Notes: a model not told the origin generated them from the letters alone. Shown: positions 9,401 to 17,388, counted from the first letter of the stretch. The stretch: DNA of 64,000 nt from Dysgonomonadaceae bacterium zrk40 (GCA_016916535.1 CP070276.1:1984001-2048000), one strand, 5' to 3'. Translations and numbers: made by a program.

Positions 9401-10743
9401 GAGTTCATCATTTTGCTTGACGAATTATAGGCAATTTCGTTTCGTTTCGCCTGGTCGAGTTTTGTGCCGATAAGGTTTTTACGGTGCAGGTAAAAAATCA
9501 TACTTTCGACGATAATAACCGACCCATCGACCAATATCCCGAAATCGAGCGCCCCCAAACTCATCAGGTTTGCCCATACCCCAAACAGGTTCATCATGAT
9601 AAAGGCAAATAGTAATGCCAGAGGAATTGTAGATGCCACGATTAATCCGCCCCTTAAATTCCCCAGGAATATTACGAGGACAAAAATTACAATTAGCGCA
9701 CCCAACGACAGGTTTTCTGCAACCGTAGATGTGGTACTTTTAATGAGCTTACTGCGGTCAAGAAAAGGTTTAATTTCAACACCATCAGGCAGTGATTTTT
9801 GAATTAAAGCCATTCGCTCTTTTACATCCTTAATCACATCGTTTGAGTTTTCGCCCTTCAGCATCATCACGATACCGCCAACAGCTTCACCCTTACCATC
9901 TTTTGTAAAAGCGCCGAAGCGGACAAAACTTCCGTATTTCACTTCTGCTACATCCCTGATAAAAATGGGTTGCCCGTCAATGTTTGCGACCAAAGTGTTT
10001 TTAATATCATCCAACGAACGCATCAACCCTTCGCCACGGATAAAGTTGGCCTGAAAATTTTTCTCGATATATGCGCCGCCTGTGTTCTGATTGTTGTCGT
10101 CAAGTGCTTCAAAAATATCCGAAATGGCTAAACCCATACTTCTGAGTTTATCAGGATTAACAGCGACTTCGTATTGTTTACCCCTGCCCCCAAAAGAGTT
10201 TACTTCTACCACTCCGGGCAGCATAGCCATTTGTCGTTTTACAATCCATTCCTGCATGGTGCGCAGTTCCATGTCGTTATAAACGGTATCGTAACCGGGT
10301 TGCACTTCAAGCGTGTATTGATAAATTTCGCCTAATCCGGTGCTGATTGGCGCCATAAACGGTTCCCCAAATCCCTGTGGAATTTTTTCTTTCACTTCGG
10401 CTAAGGCTTCACTTACCAACTGCCGGGGAAGATATGTCCCGGCGCTTTCTTTGAAAACAATGGTTACAACCGAAAGCCCAAAACGTGACACACTTCGTAT
10501 TTCGGTCACGTCGGGCAGGTTCGCTACTGCCAATTCTACCTGATAGGTTACAAACTGTTCAATGTCTTCCGTGCCCAAATTGGGTGCGGTGGTAATTACC
10601 AAAACCTGATTGTTTGTAATGTCAGGTGTGGCGTCAAGTGGCACTTTCGTCATGGAATATATTCCGCCAATAATCAGTCCGATTGTCATCAGCCCGATAA
10701 GTGCCTTATTCTTTATTGAAAAGGATATTATACTGTTTATCAT
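6403..10743 (-). CDS. CusA/CzcA-type RND pump fused to a TolC-family channel
   Basis: A single 1446-residue frame. Residues 1 to about 1040 are a heavy-metal-efflux RND transporter: first helix, periplasmic porter loops, DFGILVDGSVIIVESM in TM4, and the second helical bundle ending VLPILYKFVESG. About residue 1050 a second signal-like hydrophobic segment ends at NANAQDS, and the remaining ~390 residues are a TolC-like outer-membrane factor with long coiled helices (LPQAIERAKENYPAI; LELKAGYNEQISRYL). Pump and channel are normally separate genes; CusA-CusC fusions of this type occur in Bacteroidota. With the adaptor downstream it should drive periplasmic metal out of the cell. Whether the chain is cleaved after the second signal cannot be told. 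Confidence 0.9.
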   Translation of the reverse strand: MINSIISFSIKNKALIGLMTIGLIIGGIYSMTKVPLDATPDITNNQVLVITTAPNLGTEDIEQFVTYQVELAVANLPDVTEIRSVSRFGLSVVTIVFKESAGTYLPRQLVSEALAEVKEKIPQGFGEPFMAPISTGLGEIYQYTLEVQPGYDTVYNDMELRTMQEWIVKRQMAMLPGVVEVNSFGGRGKQYEVAVNPDKLRSMGLAISDIFEALDDNNQNTGGAYIEKNFQANFIRGEGLMRSLDDIKNTLVANIDGQPIFIRDVAEVKYGSFVRFGAFTKDGKGEAVGGIVMMLKGENSNDVIKDVKERMALIQKSLPDGVEIKPFLDRSKLIKSTTSTVAENLSLGALIVIFVLVIFLGNLRGGLIVASTIPLALLFAFIMMNLFGVWANLMSLGALDFGILVDGSVIIVESMIFYLHRKNLIGTKLDQAKRNEIAYNSSSKMMNSAFFGQLIILIVFIPVLALQGVEGKMFIPMAMTFGFAVLGVVILCLTYIPMMAALFLQPPKTDKKTWGDKIIGKLENAYTPVIGWSLKRSWIVITIAFVLLISGSFLFTRMGAEFNPKLDEGDFAFQAFLKPGTSLSEVTKTSTRLEQIVLENFPDEVESIQSRIGVADLPMDPMPLDIADIFVILNPQKQWTKAASKEELIDKVREKISVLPGINYEFSQPVEMRFNELLTGIREDVAIKLYGDDLELLADKATEIAGLVSGIDGVAGVKAEATRGLPQITVHYDRNKLGRYNLKIKELNTIVESAFSGGVAGSIYEGERMFDLVVRLDEEHRTSIDDVRNLFVTLPDGNQIPLKEVAEISYQPGPMQISRDNTNRRTYVGINVADRDVKSLVEEIQSVLDEKLELPTGYYIRYGGAFENLERASKRLSLVVPLALALIFMLVFFAVKSFKQTLMIYVAVPFAAVGGIFSLYLRDMPFSISAGVGFIVLFGVAVLNGLVLISGFNELKEEGKLHINDIIKKGSIRRIRPILLTASTDILGFLPMAVSTSAGAEVQRPLATVVIGGMLTSTLLTLIVLPILYKFVESGVKKIKMPKTALGMFTVLVVIAGLGISGNANAQDSTITLPQAIERAKENYPAIKAAKLEVDKQEALKATAYELGTTSIYTGKEEVGNNAPGIQNKIGIGQTDIDLFGIPAKSKLANSRTKQALSGQELTEYSLARDVSLAWYNAVHAKQQWQLFKDLDTLYTDFQKAAELRYNTQATSKIEYLSASAKYKELQVNLKKAESNYLANLQILNQYLLYPIAVDVNIQDLGQYAFNIVSEIDSLSESPLLNYYSTGIDVAESAWKAEKANFLPKLDLGYKWQSVDGNSGFYGWEVGISVPLAFFSQSGKTKASKIDFQIANQQYEQKELELKAGYNEQISRYLTLQQVINYYQKEALPLADEQIQASNLAYRLGSIDYVQFIQNTEAAIRTKQDFLMQQAEYFELSAQLKFITGK

Positions 10744-10782
10744 TTCATCTAAAATTTATTTGTTTGAATCTTGATTTTATTT

Positions 10783-11250
10783 TTAATATTTCGTTTCATA
10801 ATATCTATTGAAATTTTCTTTGTTTTTGAAATAGACCACGTCCTGTTTATTCCTTGTTTTAAGTCCGATAATTGCGTCAGCTTTGTTTATTGAATCTCCC
10901 GAAAATGCATCGGCAACCATTGCCACTTCCTTGAAATGTTTTGCGAGATGATTAAAACATTGTTGGCTACAGAAATAGTAAACTTTATTCTCAAAAACTG
11001 CTTTAGTACTTTCATGAATCTGTAAATTATCCCCATTCATACATATCCAGTTTTCAGGCATGTTCTGACCATACCATACAATTTTACGCCATGCGAACCT
11101 GGTTTCGCAACGATAGGTATAGAAAATCAGAATTGACATAAGACTCAGAAGAAGGATGCTGAAACTTATCAGCATGGTCCTGTTAAATTTTTTATTATCA
11201 AGCTTTTGCTTTTCAAGAAGCTCCTGCTTGCTTAATCTCTTCTTTTTCAT
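10783..11250 (-). CDS. Membrane-anchored TRASH-like metal-binding protein
   Basis: A 155-residue protein with a basic N-terminus, one transmembrane helix at about residues 27-46, then a region with the spacing C-M-N-G ... YYFCSQQCFNHL (about residues 70-103). This resembles the Cys-containing treble-clef of TRASH/YHS-type metal-binding domains. The C-terminal half (ADAIIGLKTRNKQDVVYF) looks like a NosL-type fold, but I am not certain. It lies 40 bp upstream of the RND pump gene and is probably co-transcribed with it, so a metal chaperone or sensor role in the periplasm is plausible. Confidence 0.6.
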   Translation of the reverse strand: MKKKRLSKQELLEKQKLDNKKFNRTMLISFSILLLSLMSILIFYTYRCETRFAWRKIVWYGQNMPENWICMNGDNLQIHESTKAVFENKVYYFCSQQCFNHLAKHFKEVAMVADAFSGDSINKADAIIGLKTRNKQDVVYFKNKENFNRYYETKY

Positions 11251-11323
11251 ACTTAAAAGATTAAGTGATTAATATTGCCGATAAAAAATGTGCTATCGGA
11301 TTTATAAGAAAATCTAAAAGAAA

Positions 11324-11722
11324 TTAAACAGCGAAGGGAGGTGCCCTCAATGAATAGTTGGTGAGAAATATTTGTTTGGGAGGAGAAAAACAAAAATAAA
11401 TAATGCCAATTACCTCGTCAACATTTAATGCTATATCTGACTTTGATTCACTTCTAAAAAGGTCGAAATGTAGTTGCGTTACAAGCGGTAATTTTACATC
11501 AACATCGCCAGATTTTTCTGAAACGACAATATTTAAGGCATGGCAATGCGTTTCAGGATTTTCTCCGTGCTTTTCAGATTTTGATGTTTTACACTCCGAA
11601 CTTTCCGAATGTGATTCAACGGAATCGAAATGATGATGATGAGGAACAACAGCATGGGCAAAAATAATTATCCCTGCAATCAGCACAAGAAATTTACCCG
11701 TATGTTTTTCCAATAAACTCAA
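11324..11722 (-). CDS. Small His/Cys-rich membrane-anchored protein of unknown function
   Basis: A 132-residue protein with an N-terminal hydrophobic helix (residues 8-25) directly followed by VPHHHHFDSVESHSESSEC and THCHAL, an obvious metal-coordinating patch. The C-terminal third is less distinctive. Proteins of this shape sit in front of RND metal pumps in Bacteroidota, but I cannot name the family with certainty. It lies between the Fur-type regulator and the TRASH-like gene in the same orientation. Confidence 0.55.
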   Translation of the reverse strand: MSLLEKHTGKFLVLIAGIIIFAHAVVPHHHHFDSVESHSESSECKTSKSEKHGENPETHCHALNIVVSEKSGDVDVKLPLVTQLHFDLFRSESKSDIALNVDEVIGIIYFCFSPPKQIFLTNYSLRAPPFAV

Positions 11723-11800
11723 TCTCTTACAGTTTTAAAATGTTGATACAAAGTTATAACGACAAATATACACCAAAGTTCATGCAACCGGGTTGCAAAG

Positions 11801-12214
11801 TTATTTTTTACAATTTGAACAAACTCCTTTTACTACCATATTTGCGCTTTCGAGGGAAAAACTACTGGGGAGGTTTATAGTTGGAACAGGAATGTCGTTT
11901 AAACAAAAGGTTTGATTGCAATTTGTGCAAAGAAAATGAACATGCAGGTCTTCGGGGTCGCACTCGCAATTGTCCTGACAAAGCGCATATCTCAAAGAAC
12001 CCGAACCATCTTCTATCGAATGAATCAGTTTGTTTTCCTGAAATGTTTTTAGTGTTCTATAAAGAGTTGCTTTATCGGCTTTTTCAATTTTTTGTTCTAA
12101 TTCAGGCAAACTAATAGCCGTTTTTTGTTCTGTTAGAACTTGCAAAACCAATTGTCGCATTGCAGTTGGTTTGATGTTTTTTAAGTTGAGTTTGTTGTCT
12201 ATTTCCTTTTTCAT
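11801..12214 (-). CDS. Fur-family transcriptional regulator
   Basis: A 137-residue regulator. The winged helix is at residues 1-85 (RQLVLQVLTEQKTAISLPELEQ; KADKATLYRTLKTFQENKLI). A dimerisation part follows with HVHFLCTNCNQTFC and a C-terminal CSNCKK, giving the CxxC...CxxC structural zinc site. It could be a Zur, Fur or PerR-like repressor; the sequence does not decide between them. It is the first gene of the metal cluster and probably controls it and itself. Confidence 0.85.
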   Translation of the reverse strand: MKKEIDNKLNLKNIKPTAMRQLVLQVLTEQKTAISLPELEQKIEKADKATLYRTLKTFQENKLIHSIEDGSGSLRYALCQDNCECDPEDLHVHFLCTNCNQTFCLNDIPVPTINLPSSFSLESANMVVKGVCSNCKK

Positions 12215-12239
12215 TTTGTCGGTTCATTTCTTAATAGCT

Positions 12240-12247
12240 CAAAAGTA
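12240..12247 (-). promoter_or_regulatory. Predicted -7 box of the fur-like gene
   Basis: On the minus strand this reads TACTTTTG, an exact match to the Bacteroidota -7 consensus TAnnTTTG, about 26 bases before the start codon at 12214. No convincing -33 TTG at the usual spacing was found. Confidence 0.45.
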
Positions 12248-12275
12248 ACAATTCAGCACGAGTGTGTAGGCAAAA

Positions 12276-12625
12276 TTGCAGCTCTTTTACAAGCCTTTGG
12301 TTTGGGCGTTGGCTTGTGGGGGCTTGGAAATGTGCTGCAATGTGGGGTGGGGTTTCTTTCCTTTTTTTGCGGGGGGAGAAAAAAAACAAAATAAATTCCA
12401 TCAAATTTGCACCGACTTGTCAAAGAGCTAAATATTTTAATCTGCTTGTTTTAAACTGCACCTATCAGTCTTGAAGGTTCTCTTTTTTCGCCTTGTTGCT
12501 AACATCTGTGTATACGCCATACTATTGCATATACATTTCATATATGCTACCTGTTTGTTTTTATAATATTCATATTATAAATACTTTATGGAGACTGTCT
12601 GTTTTTTGTGCAATTGCGCATACAG
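12276..12625 (+). repeat. ~350-bp repeat element, copy 1 (hairpin plus terminal inverted repeats)
   Basis: This stretch aligns over its whole length with 40184-40526, in the same orientation and with scattered substitutions and small indels. It opens with a hairpin whose arms are at 12276-12295 and 12321-12340 (TTGCAGC...GCTGCAA and CAAGCC...GGCTTG). A G-rich then A-rich run follows (GCGGGGGGAGAAAAAAAAC), and after a less conserved middle part a second inverted-repeat unit from GTTGCTAAC (12495) to the near-reverse-complement GCAATTGCGCATACAG. It starts 62 bp upstream of the fur-like gene. No protein is encoded convincingly. The following 12626-12832 holds nothing I recognise. Confidence 0.8.
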
Positions 12626-12832
12626 TAATTTTCCCTGAGCTGATTCTTCATAGGTTATGACTTCTCTTCAATATTTACCTAGGTGAGAATGACCACTGCT
12701 CGTTTAGTTCTCAAAGGGATTTCAATGATATGAGTTAACTTTCCACCATTTCTTACTATTGGCAATTGATTCAAGCAACGAATTTACGAAAACATTTCTG
12801 CTTTACCTATCAATTCTTTTATCCAATTTGTG

Positions 12833-13042
12833 CTATTTCTCTCGATTTTCCTTTGAAGTTTCTTTAATCGCCTGGAAGAACAAGTCTGTCCTCCTATCAT
12901 GACTAATCGTTCCTTCTTCCAGATCCATCAACTCGATGGCTCTCTGATACGCTTCATCGCTTACTCCTACGTGAAATCGCAATTGATCTTCTCCCTCACC
13001 ACTTTCCAGTACGACATGGTGTGAATTTTTCTCTTCTTGCAT
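12833..13042 (-). CDS. Small acidic hypothetical protein
   Basis: About 69 residues from the ATG at 13042; a TTG directly upstream at 13045 is the alternative start. It is rich in Glu and Asp with basic patches, has no signal peptide or membrane segment, and no known motif is visible (VVLESGEGEDQLRFHVGVS, then a helical C-terminus). It stands alone in a gene-poor stretch, so expression is uncertain, but the amino-acid composition looks protein-like. Confidence 0.4.
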   Translation of the reverse strand: MQEEKNSHHVVLESGEGEDQLRFHVGVSDEAYQRAIELMDLEEGTISHDRRTDLFFQAIKETSKENREK

Positions 13043-13346
13043 CAATTCTGATTTATTTCCAGGTTATGATTCTCAATAAACAAATATAGACAAAGAACAA
13101 TTAAAAATTTGACAACCTGTGTCATTATGAAAATAAACCTCTGATAAAACTATAAGGTTTTTTCATTTCTCATTCACGCAAATCAGTTTTTTTGTCAATA
13201 TAATCCTTCACATCCTCAATATTTTCTTTTATTTTTGCATTGTTACATCGTTGGATTTTAAATATATAGTCTTTGACTACCTTTGCCAATATTGAATTCA
13301 GTTCTTTTTAAGGATAAATACGAAAGATGAAAAATGTTCTTATGCC

Positions 13347-13901
13347 ATGGATAATGTTTGCCTGGATACCTCCATTGAACAACTATCTGAGATTGAGGGT
13401 TTGAGTAATAGTACATTTAATATTTGCAAATACAACAACCTCAACAATCTCTTCCAAATACTGGATTACTATAATTCACATGGCCACTTTCATGACATTA
13501 GAAATTGTGGATTACAGACCAGTAATGAACTGGTACAAATTTCCCAAAAATATATTTCTCTCCATTCTTCAAATAAAATGGCGGATATTGAACTGCCAGA
13601 TTTAAAATCCCATACACCTCTCGTAGAACTGCCTGAACCTGAAAAATATACTCATTTGCAAAAGATGATCTTTACTAATTTCATCAACATTAAAATTATT
13701 TTACTCTCTGTTCGTTTAAAGAATACACTTAGAAAGTATTTAAATGATGATTATTCTTTCGATACCTTTGAAAGGATGATTCTCTTAACTCCTGAAGATA
13801 AATTGAGAAATATCAATGGATTGGGAGAGAAGTCATTTGTTGAATTGAGAAAACTCATAAACAGTGTAAATGAATACATCGATACTTTCATACATAGATA
13901 A
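13347..13901 (+). CDS. Protein with two RNA polymerase alpha-CTD-like helical domains
   Basis: A 184-residue protein. Both ends resemble the helix-hairpin-helix fold of the RNA polymerase alpha C-terminal domain: residues about 8-66 (QLSEIEGLSNSTFNICKYNN ... LQTSNELVQISQKY) and about 125-180 (TFERMILLTPEDKLRNINGL, then GEKSFVELRKLIN). The middle is less structured. There is no signal peptide. Such tandem alpha-CTD-like proteins are seen near mobile regions of Bacteroidota, and nucleic-acid binding is the likely property; the biological role is unknown. It is a lone plus-strand gene in a minus-strand neighbourhood and is followed by the structured non-coding region. Confidence 0.65.
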   Translation: MDNVCLDTSIEQLSEIEGLSNSTFNICKYNNLNNLFQILDYYNSHGHFHDIRNCGLQTSNELVQISQKYISLHSSNKMADIELPDLKSHTPLVELPEPEKYTHLQKMIFTNFINIKIILLSVRLKNTLRKYLNDDYSFDTFERMILLTPEDKLRNINGLGEKSFVELRKLINSVNEYIDTFIHR

Positions 13902-14288
13902 TCTTACATATTCTTTTTTCTTCATGGCTGATATAGTTGCAAAGTTAAAGCACCTGGCACATGATACTTATGGCCCCCCCCGGCAAAAACAGCTATCCCT
14001 ATTAAAGCCGTTCTCTATATTCCAAGACAGCAACAACTCTCAATTTCCTAACACCACACTTCCCTGGCTGTTTTTGCCTTACCGGTAGTGAAATCCATCT
14101 ACCAACTTATGTTCCTTGCAACATCCCCCTTCACACCGCATCTCAACAGTCTCCCAAACATTAACCGGTCTCCCCGTTTCCCATCCGAAGCCGGTTTTTC
14201 TCCGCCCCATCTCTCTCACCGCCCCACAAAGTCCAACCGGAACAGGAAATAAGGTGTTCGTCAATCGCTCGCTTAGTTCACAAAACAT

Positions 14289-14395
14289 GCCTGCAAGGGC
14301 AAGCAAGTGGCTTGAAAAAAATCTCCACCTTTTGGAGATTCGCCTCCGGCTCCTCTCTTTCAAAAGGTAGTATTTTTTTCGCCACCCTTGCAGGC
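14289..14395. other. Long nested hairpin
   Basis: Outer arms GCCTGCAAGGG (14289-14299) and CCCTTGCAGGC (14385-14395) pair perfectly. Inside, ACCTTTT (14327-14333) pairs with AAAAGGT (14362-14368), with a GGAG/CTCC helix within. The A- and T-runs at 14315 and 14374 face each other. No gene covers it. Confidence 0.6.
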
Positions 14396-14589
14396 ACCGC
14401 ATCCACACTTAGCTCTTGCGCTCCCGCTCACTCCGCTCCCGTTCCCCTCATCTGCAATGTGATTGGCATCTACAACCCAACAGCGTTCCCAATCACGGTC
14501 AATCTAAGGTCGCTTTGTTTGGTGCTCATCGCTGCGTGGCTGCTTGTTTTGTTGCACAACGCTCGCTCAATCCTCACGCGTGGCTACTC

Positions 14590-14651
14590 TTGCCCCCTTG
14601 AATCCCCAATAAGGTATTCGCTTCGCTCATACATTATTTGAAAGGGGGCAA
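14590..14651. other. Perfect 10-bp stem with inner stem and GAAGCGA-type loop
   Basis: TTGCCCCCTT (14590-14599) pairs with AAGGGGGCAA (14642-14651). An inner AATAAGGTAT/ATACATTATT stem encloses TCGCTTCGCTC, i.e. GAGCGAAGCGA on the minus strand. Confidence 0.55.
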
Positions 14652-14800
14652 CCGCCACTCCGTGTTTCTGCTCGCCTGCGGGTCGCTCAGGCTAATCGGG
14701 GTGTCACACTTTTTGTATATCTACCGTCCCCCCACATCACTGTTGTCCCTTTCTTATCCCATCGCTTTGCCATGTCCATTCCGCTCGCTCCCTCTCCGCC

Positions 14801-14941
14801 CGACCCTCATGCTTCGGGTCGGTCCGGATCCTCCTCTCGCTCCATTCACATCGCTTCGCTCTCTCGGTTTTGCACCTCCGCGTTACTGCCGTGTTCGCTA
14901 CGGCTCTCTCTGTCGGCAGCCGACCCTCATGCTTCGGGTCG
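14801..14941. repeat. Two exact copies of a 21-base hairpin, 120 bp apart
   Basis: CGACCCTCATGCTTCGGGTCG occurs, split by position, at 14801-14821 and 14921-14941. Each forms a 6-bp stem CGACCC/GGGTCG with a nine-base loop. The sequence around them is similar in composition but not identical. Confidence 0.7.
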
Positions 14942-15491
14942 ATCTCCCTCCTCCGTTCGCTTCGCTCGCACCGCAACGCTCCCCGCGTTTACCACCACCG
15001 ATCTTTCATCGGCGTGAGCTTGCTTCCGCTCCTCTTCCGTTCCATTCCGCGCTTTCACGCCAGGCGCTTTCTACCAATGGGCAAGGGATCTCAAGCTTTC
15101 TTCCCGCCCTTGCAGCCAAGTATGCTTCGCACTTCGCTGCAAGGCCGCCCTCCCCAAAGCCCCTGGCGTTTCATCGCTACATTCCACTCCTTTCGTCGCT
15201 CCACCAAGCCCACACCTTCCCGGAGGCCATATAACAAAAAGTCCGCCACCCCGGCTGTCATCAGCAGGCGTCACCAGCGCTCATGACTTCGCGCTCCCTC
15301 ATGCCACCGCCTTCGCTCCACTCGCGTCGGCTCGCGCCTCGTCACTCCGCAAGCAAAAACAGGTCGCTGCGCTCCCCCGTTTTTCCATTGCTCCGTTCCA
15401 GCTCAAGGCTGCATTTCCTGTTTGACCCAGTCCAATCACATCCTGAAAACATTTATCTTAATCTAATTACCGGGCACAGTGGAACCTTAGA

Positions 15492-15525
15492 ACACACGTC
15501 GCTTCGCGACGTGTGTTTTCTTTTT
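15492..15525 (+). terminator. Strong intrinsic-terminator-like hairpin
   Basis: An 11-bp perfect stem, ACACACGTCGC (15492-15502) and GCGACGTGTGT (15506-15516), with a three-base loop, followed by TTTCTTTTTTC on the plus strand. No plus-strand gene directly upstream needs it, unless the structured region is transcribed. Its loop on the minus strand again shows the GCGAAGCGA word. Confidence 0.6.
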
Positions 15526-15594
15526 TCGATCCAACCACATTTGCGTGATCCTTGTTCTCACAATTCCCGCTTGCAACAATTGAAACAAAATAAT

Positions 15595-15638
15595 CTGTAT
15601 AAATTGGCAGGAAAAACTGATCAGTTTTTCCGCCAATT
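15595..15638. promoter_or_regulatory. Palindrome with an SOS-box-like site upstream of umuD
   Basis: A 22-bp perfect palindrome GGAAAAACTGATCAGTTTTTCC at 15610-15631, split here only by coordinates, is extended by AATTGGC/GCCAATT arms (15602-15608 and 15632-15638) with a single bulged A. Overlapping its left edge, 15595-15610 reads CTG-N10-CAG, the spacing of the E. coli LexA box. It lies about 60 bp before the umuD start. Regulation by a LexA-like repressor is a guess from position; a terminator role is also possible. Confidence 0.4.
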
Positions 15639-15700
15639 CAATAATCATTTTTAATGAAAATCTTTCATCTCGTCCAGTGGAAAAACCCTACATTTGCTCC

Positions 15701-16135
15701 ATGCAAAAGGAACTCAACACCCAGAAAATCGAACTGATTCATCCTGAAAGCTCTGAGCAAAAATATCCCTACATCGGGGATATCCAGGCTGGGTTTCCTT
15801 CGCCGGCCGAAGATTTCTTTCACGATTACATCAGCCTGGACGAGCTGCTGATCGATCAAAAGGAGACCACATTCTTTGCCCGGGTGACCGGCAGTTCCAT
15901 GAGCAACGATTTCAACGACGGTGATCTGCTCATCATCGACAAGAGCCTGGAGTGGGAGGAAAACAAAATCGCACTCTGCTTCATCAATGGTGAGTTCACC
16001 TTGAAACGGATCAAGGTGAAAGAGAATAAATGCTTCCTGCTCCCCTCGAACCAGGATTTTCCCCTCATCGAGGTCAACTACGAACAGGGTGTGACGATCT
16101 GGGGCATTGTCAAATATTCAATTCGCAAACACTGA
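15701..16135 (+). CDS. umuD: UmuD-like SOS mutagenesis protein (LexA/S24 peptidase fold)
   Basis: A 144-residue protein from ATG 15701; an upstream GTG at 15677 would add eight residues. It shows the self-cleavage site Ala30-Gly31 (QAGFPSPA), the nucleophile Ser66 in GSSM followed by DGDLLIIDK, and the general-base Lys102 (GEFTLKRIK). In the family, damage-induced RecA filaments trigger cleavage to UmuD', which partners UmuC in DNA polymerase V. There is no helix-turn-helix, so it is not LexA. Its TGA overlaps the ATG of umuC. A TACATTTG at 15689-15696 matches the -7 box but would leave almost no leader. Confidence 0.9.
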   Translation: MQKELNTQKIELIHPESSEQKYPYIGDIQAGFPSPAEDFFHDYISLDELLIDQKETTFFARVTGSSMSNDFNDGDLLIIDKSLEWEENKIALCFINGEFTLKRIKVKENKCFLLPSNQDFPLIEVNYEQGVTIWGIVKYSIRKH

Positions 16136-17388
16136 TGTACGCGCTGGTCGACTGCAATAACTTTTACGCTTCCTGCGAAAGGGTTTTCAACCCTTCGCTG
16201 AACGGCAAACCTATCGTTGTTCTCTCGAACAACGACGGTTGTGTTATTGCCCGATCCAACGAAGCCAAAAGCCTCGGCATCCCCATGGGGGCGCCGGCTT
16301 TTGAGTATGAATCGGTTTTCCGTCGGAACAGTGTCAAAGTCTTCTCCGCTAACTTCCCGCTCTATGGTGACATGAGCCACAGAGTGATGAGCCTGCTTTC
16401 CAACTTCTCACCCGATCAGGAGATCTATTCCATCGACGAGTGCTTCCTGAATCTCGATGGCCTCAACGTGGACCTGCAACAGTATGGCCTGCAGATGAAG
16501 TCTCGTGTCGAGAAGGGTACCGGTATCCCGATCAGCATTGGCATCGCACCCACCAAAGCTCTTTCCAAACTGGCCAACCGCATCGCGAAGAAGTTTCCCA
16601 AGGAGACCGGTAGCAGCTACGTGATCGACAGCGAAGAGAAAAGGATCAAAGCCCTCAAATGGTTGAAGGTGGAGGATATCTGGGGTGTGGGCAGAAGGAA
16701 TTCGAAGAAACTTTATGCCATCGGTGCCAACAAGGCCATCGACTTTGTGCAGCTCCCCGAATCCTGGGTGCTGAAGAACATGACAATCGTCGGATTAAAT
16801 CTTCAAAAAGATTTGAAGGGAATCCCCACCCTCGAGATGGTACCGGTGGAAAAGAAGAAGAGCATCGCTACCACCCGCACCTTCGAGACGGATCTCCGCT
16901 CCTTCGATGAGGTGCGGGAGCGCATTACTACATTCACGGCCATGGGTGCCGAGAAGTTGAGGCAGCAGCGATCGCTCTGCAAAAAGATGATCGTTTTCCT
17001 CGAAACCAACCGTTTCAAAGAGCACGAAACGCAATACTACCCATCCATACAGATCAAACTTCCTTTCCCGACCAACTCCACGCTCGAGCTGGTGAAGTTC
17101 GCCAACATCGCTTTGAAACAGATCTACAAGCCGTATCTTTATTTCAAGCGGGGTGGGGTATGGTTCACCGATTTTGTCGATGCCAACGAGTTCCAACCCT
17201 CGCTCTTCTTCAACTCCGATCCCAAACACAAAAAACTGATGGAGGCCATCGACGGCCTAAATCACAAGTACCACAAGGAAGTGATCCGCATCGCCACCCA
17301 GGATCCCCGCAAACACAAGATGCGCCAGGAACACCTCTCCAAACACTTCACCACCGACATCAACGAAATTCTCACTGTCGGATTGTAG
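16135..17388 (+). CDS. umuC: UmuC, Y-family DNA polymerase V catalytic subunit
   Basis: A 417-residue protein from the ATG at 16135, which overlaps the umuD stop codon (TGATG). The N-terminal palm begins [18 protein letters not shown], with the metal-binding DCNNF motif and the second catalytic cluster [10 protein letters not shown] near residue 100. [19 protein letters not shown] and the helix-hairpin-helix [19 protein letters not shown] follow. The C-terminal little-finger region carries the DUF4113-type end ([16 protein letters not shown]). It performs error-prone translesion synthesis. umuDC pairs are common cargo of mobile elements. The GC-rich codon use resembles the chromosomal part rather than the AT-rich cargo. 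Confidence 0.95.
   Translation: MYALVDCNNFYASCERVFNPSLNGKPIVVLSNNDGCVIARSNEAKSLGIPMGAPAFEYESVFRRNSVKVFSANFPLYGDMSHRVMSLLSNFSPDQEIYSIDECFLNLDGLNVDLQQYGLQMKSRVEKGTGIPISIGIAPTKALSKLANRIAKKFPKETGSSYVIDSEEKRIKALKWLKVEDIWGVGRRNSKKLYAIGANKAIDFVQLPESWVLKNMTIVGLNLQKDLKGIPTLEMVPVEKKKSIATTRTFETDLRSFDEVRERITTFTAMGAEKLRQQRSLCKKMIVFLETNRFKEHETQYYPSIQIKLPFPTNSTLELVKFANIALKQIYKPYLYFKRGGVWFTDFVDANEFQPSLFFNSDPKHKKLMEAIDGLNHKYHKEVIRIATQDPRKHKMRQEHLSKHFTTDINEILTVGL

Larger units (their letters stand above)
13902..15490. other. ~1.6 kb apparently non-coding, hairpin-rich, strand-asymmetric region
   Basis: No frame in this stretch has protein-like composition; the long open frames are low-complexity translations of a repeated word. 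On the minus strand the word GCGAAGCGA and close variants recur many times, giving strong purine bias from about 14,250 to 15,450. Perfect or near-perfect stem-loops are frequent: 14289-14299/14385-14395 (11 bp), 14590-14599/14642-14651 (10 bp), 15108-15116/15136-15144 (9 bp), and a 21-base hairpin repeated exactly at 14801 and 14921. This may be a large structured RNA on the minus strand or decayed conjugative-element DNA. From 13902 to about 14,250 I see nothing specific. Confidence 0.6.

Noticed and set aside
14801-14941. CRISPR-like short repeats
   Set aside because: Only two copies of a 21-base unit, each itself a hairpin, with a 99-bp gap and no cas genes. Not a CRISPR array.
14638-15286. 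Several overlapping open frames of 80-200 codons on both strands in the GC-rich region
   Set aside because: Their translations are Arg/Ser/Pro-rich low-complexity products of the repeated CTTCGCTC word and have no domain, start context or conservation signal I can see.
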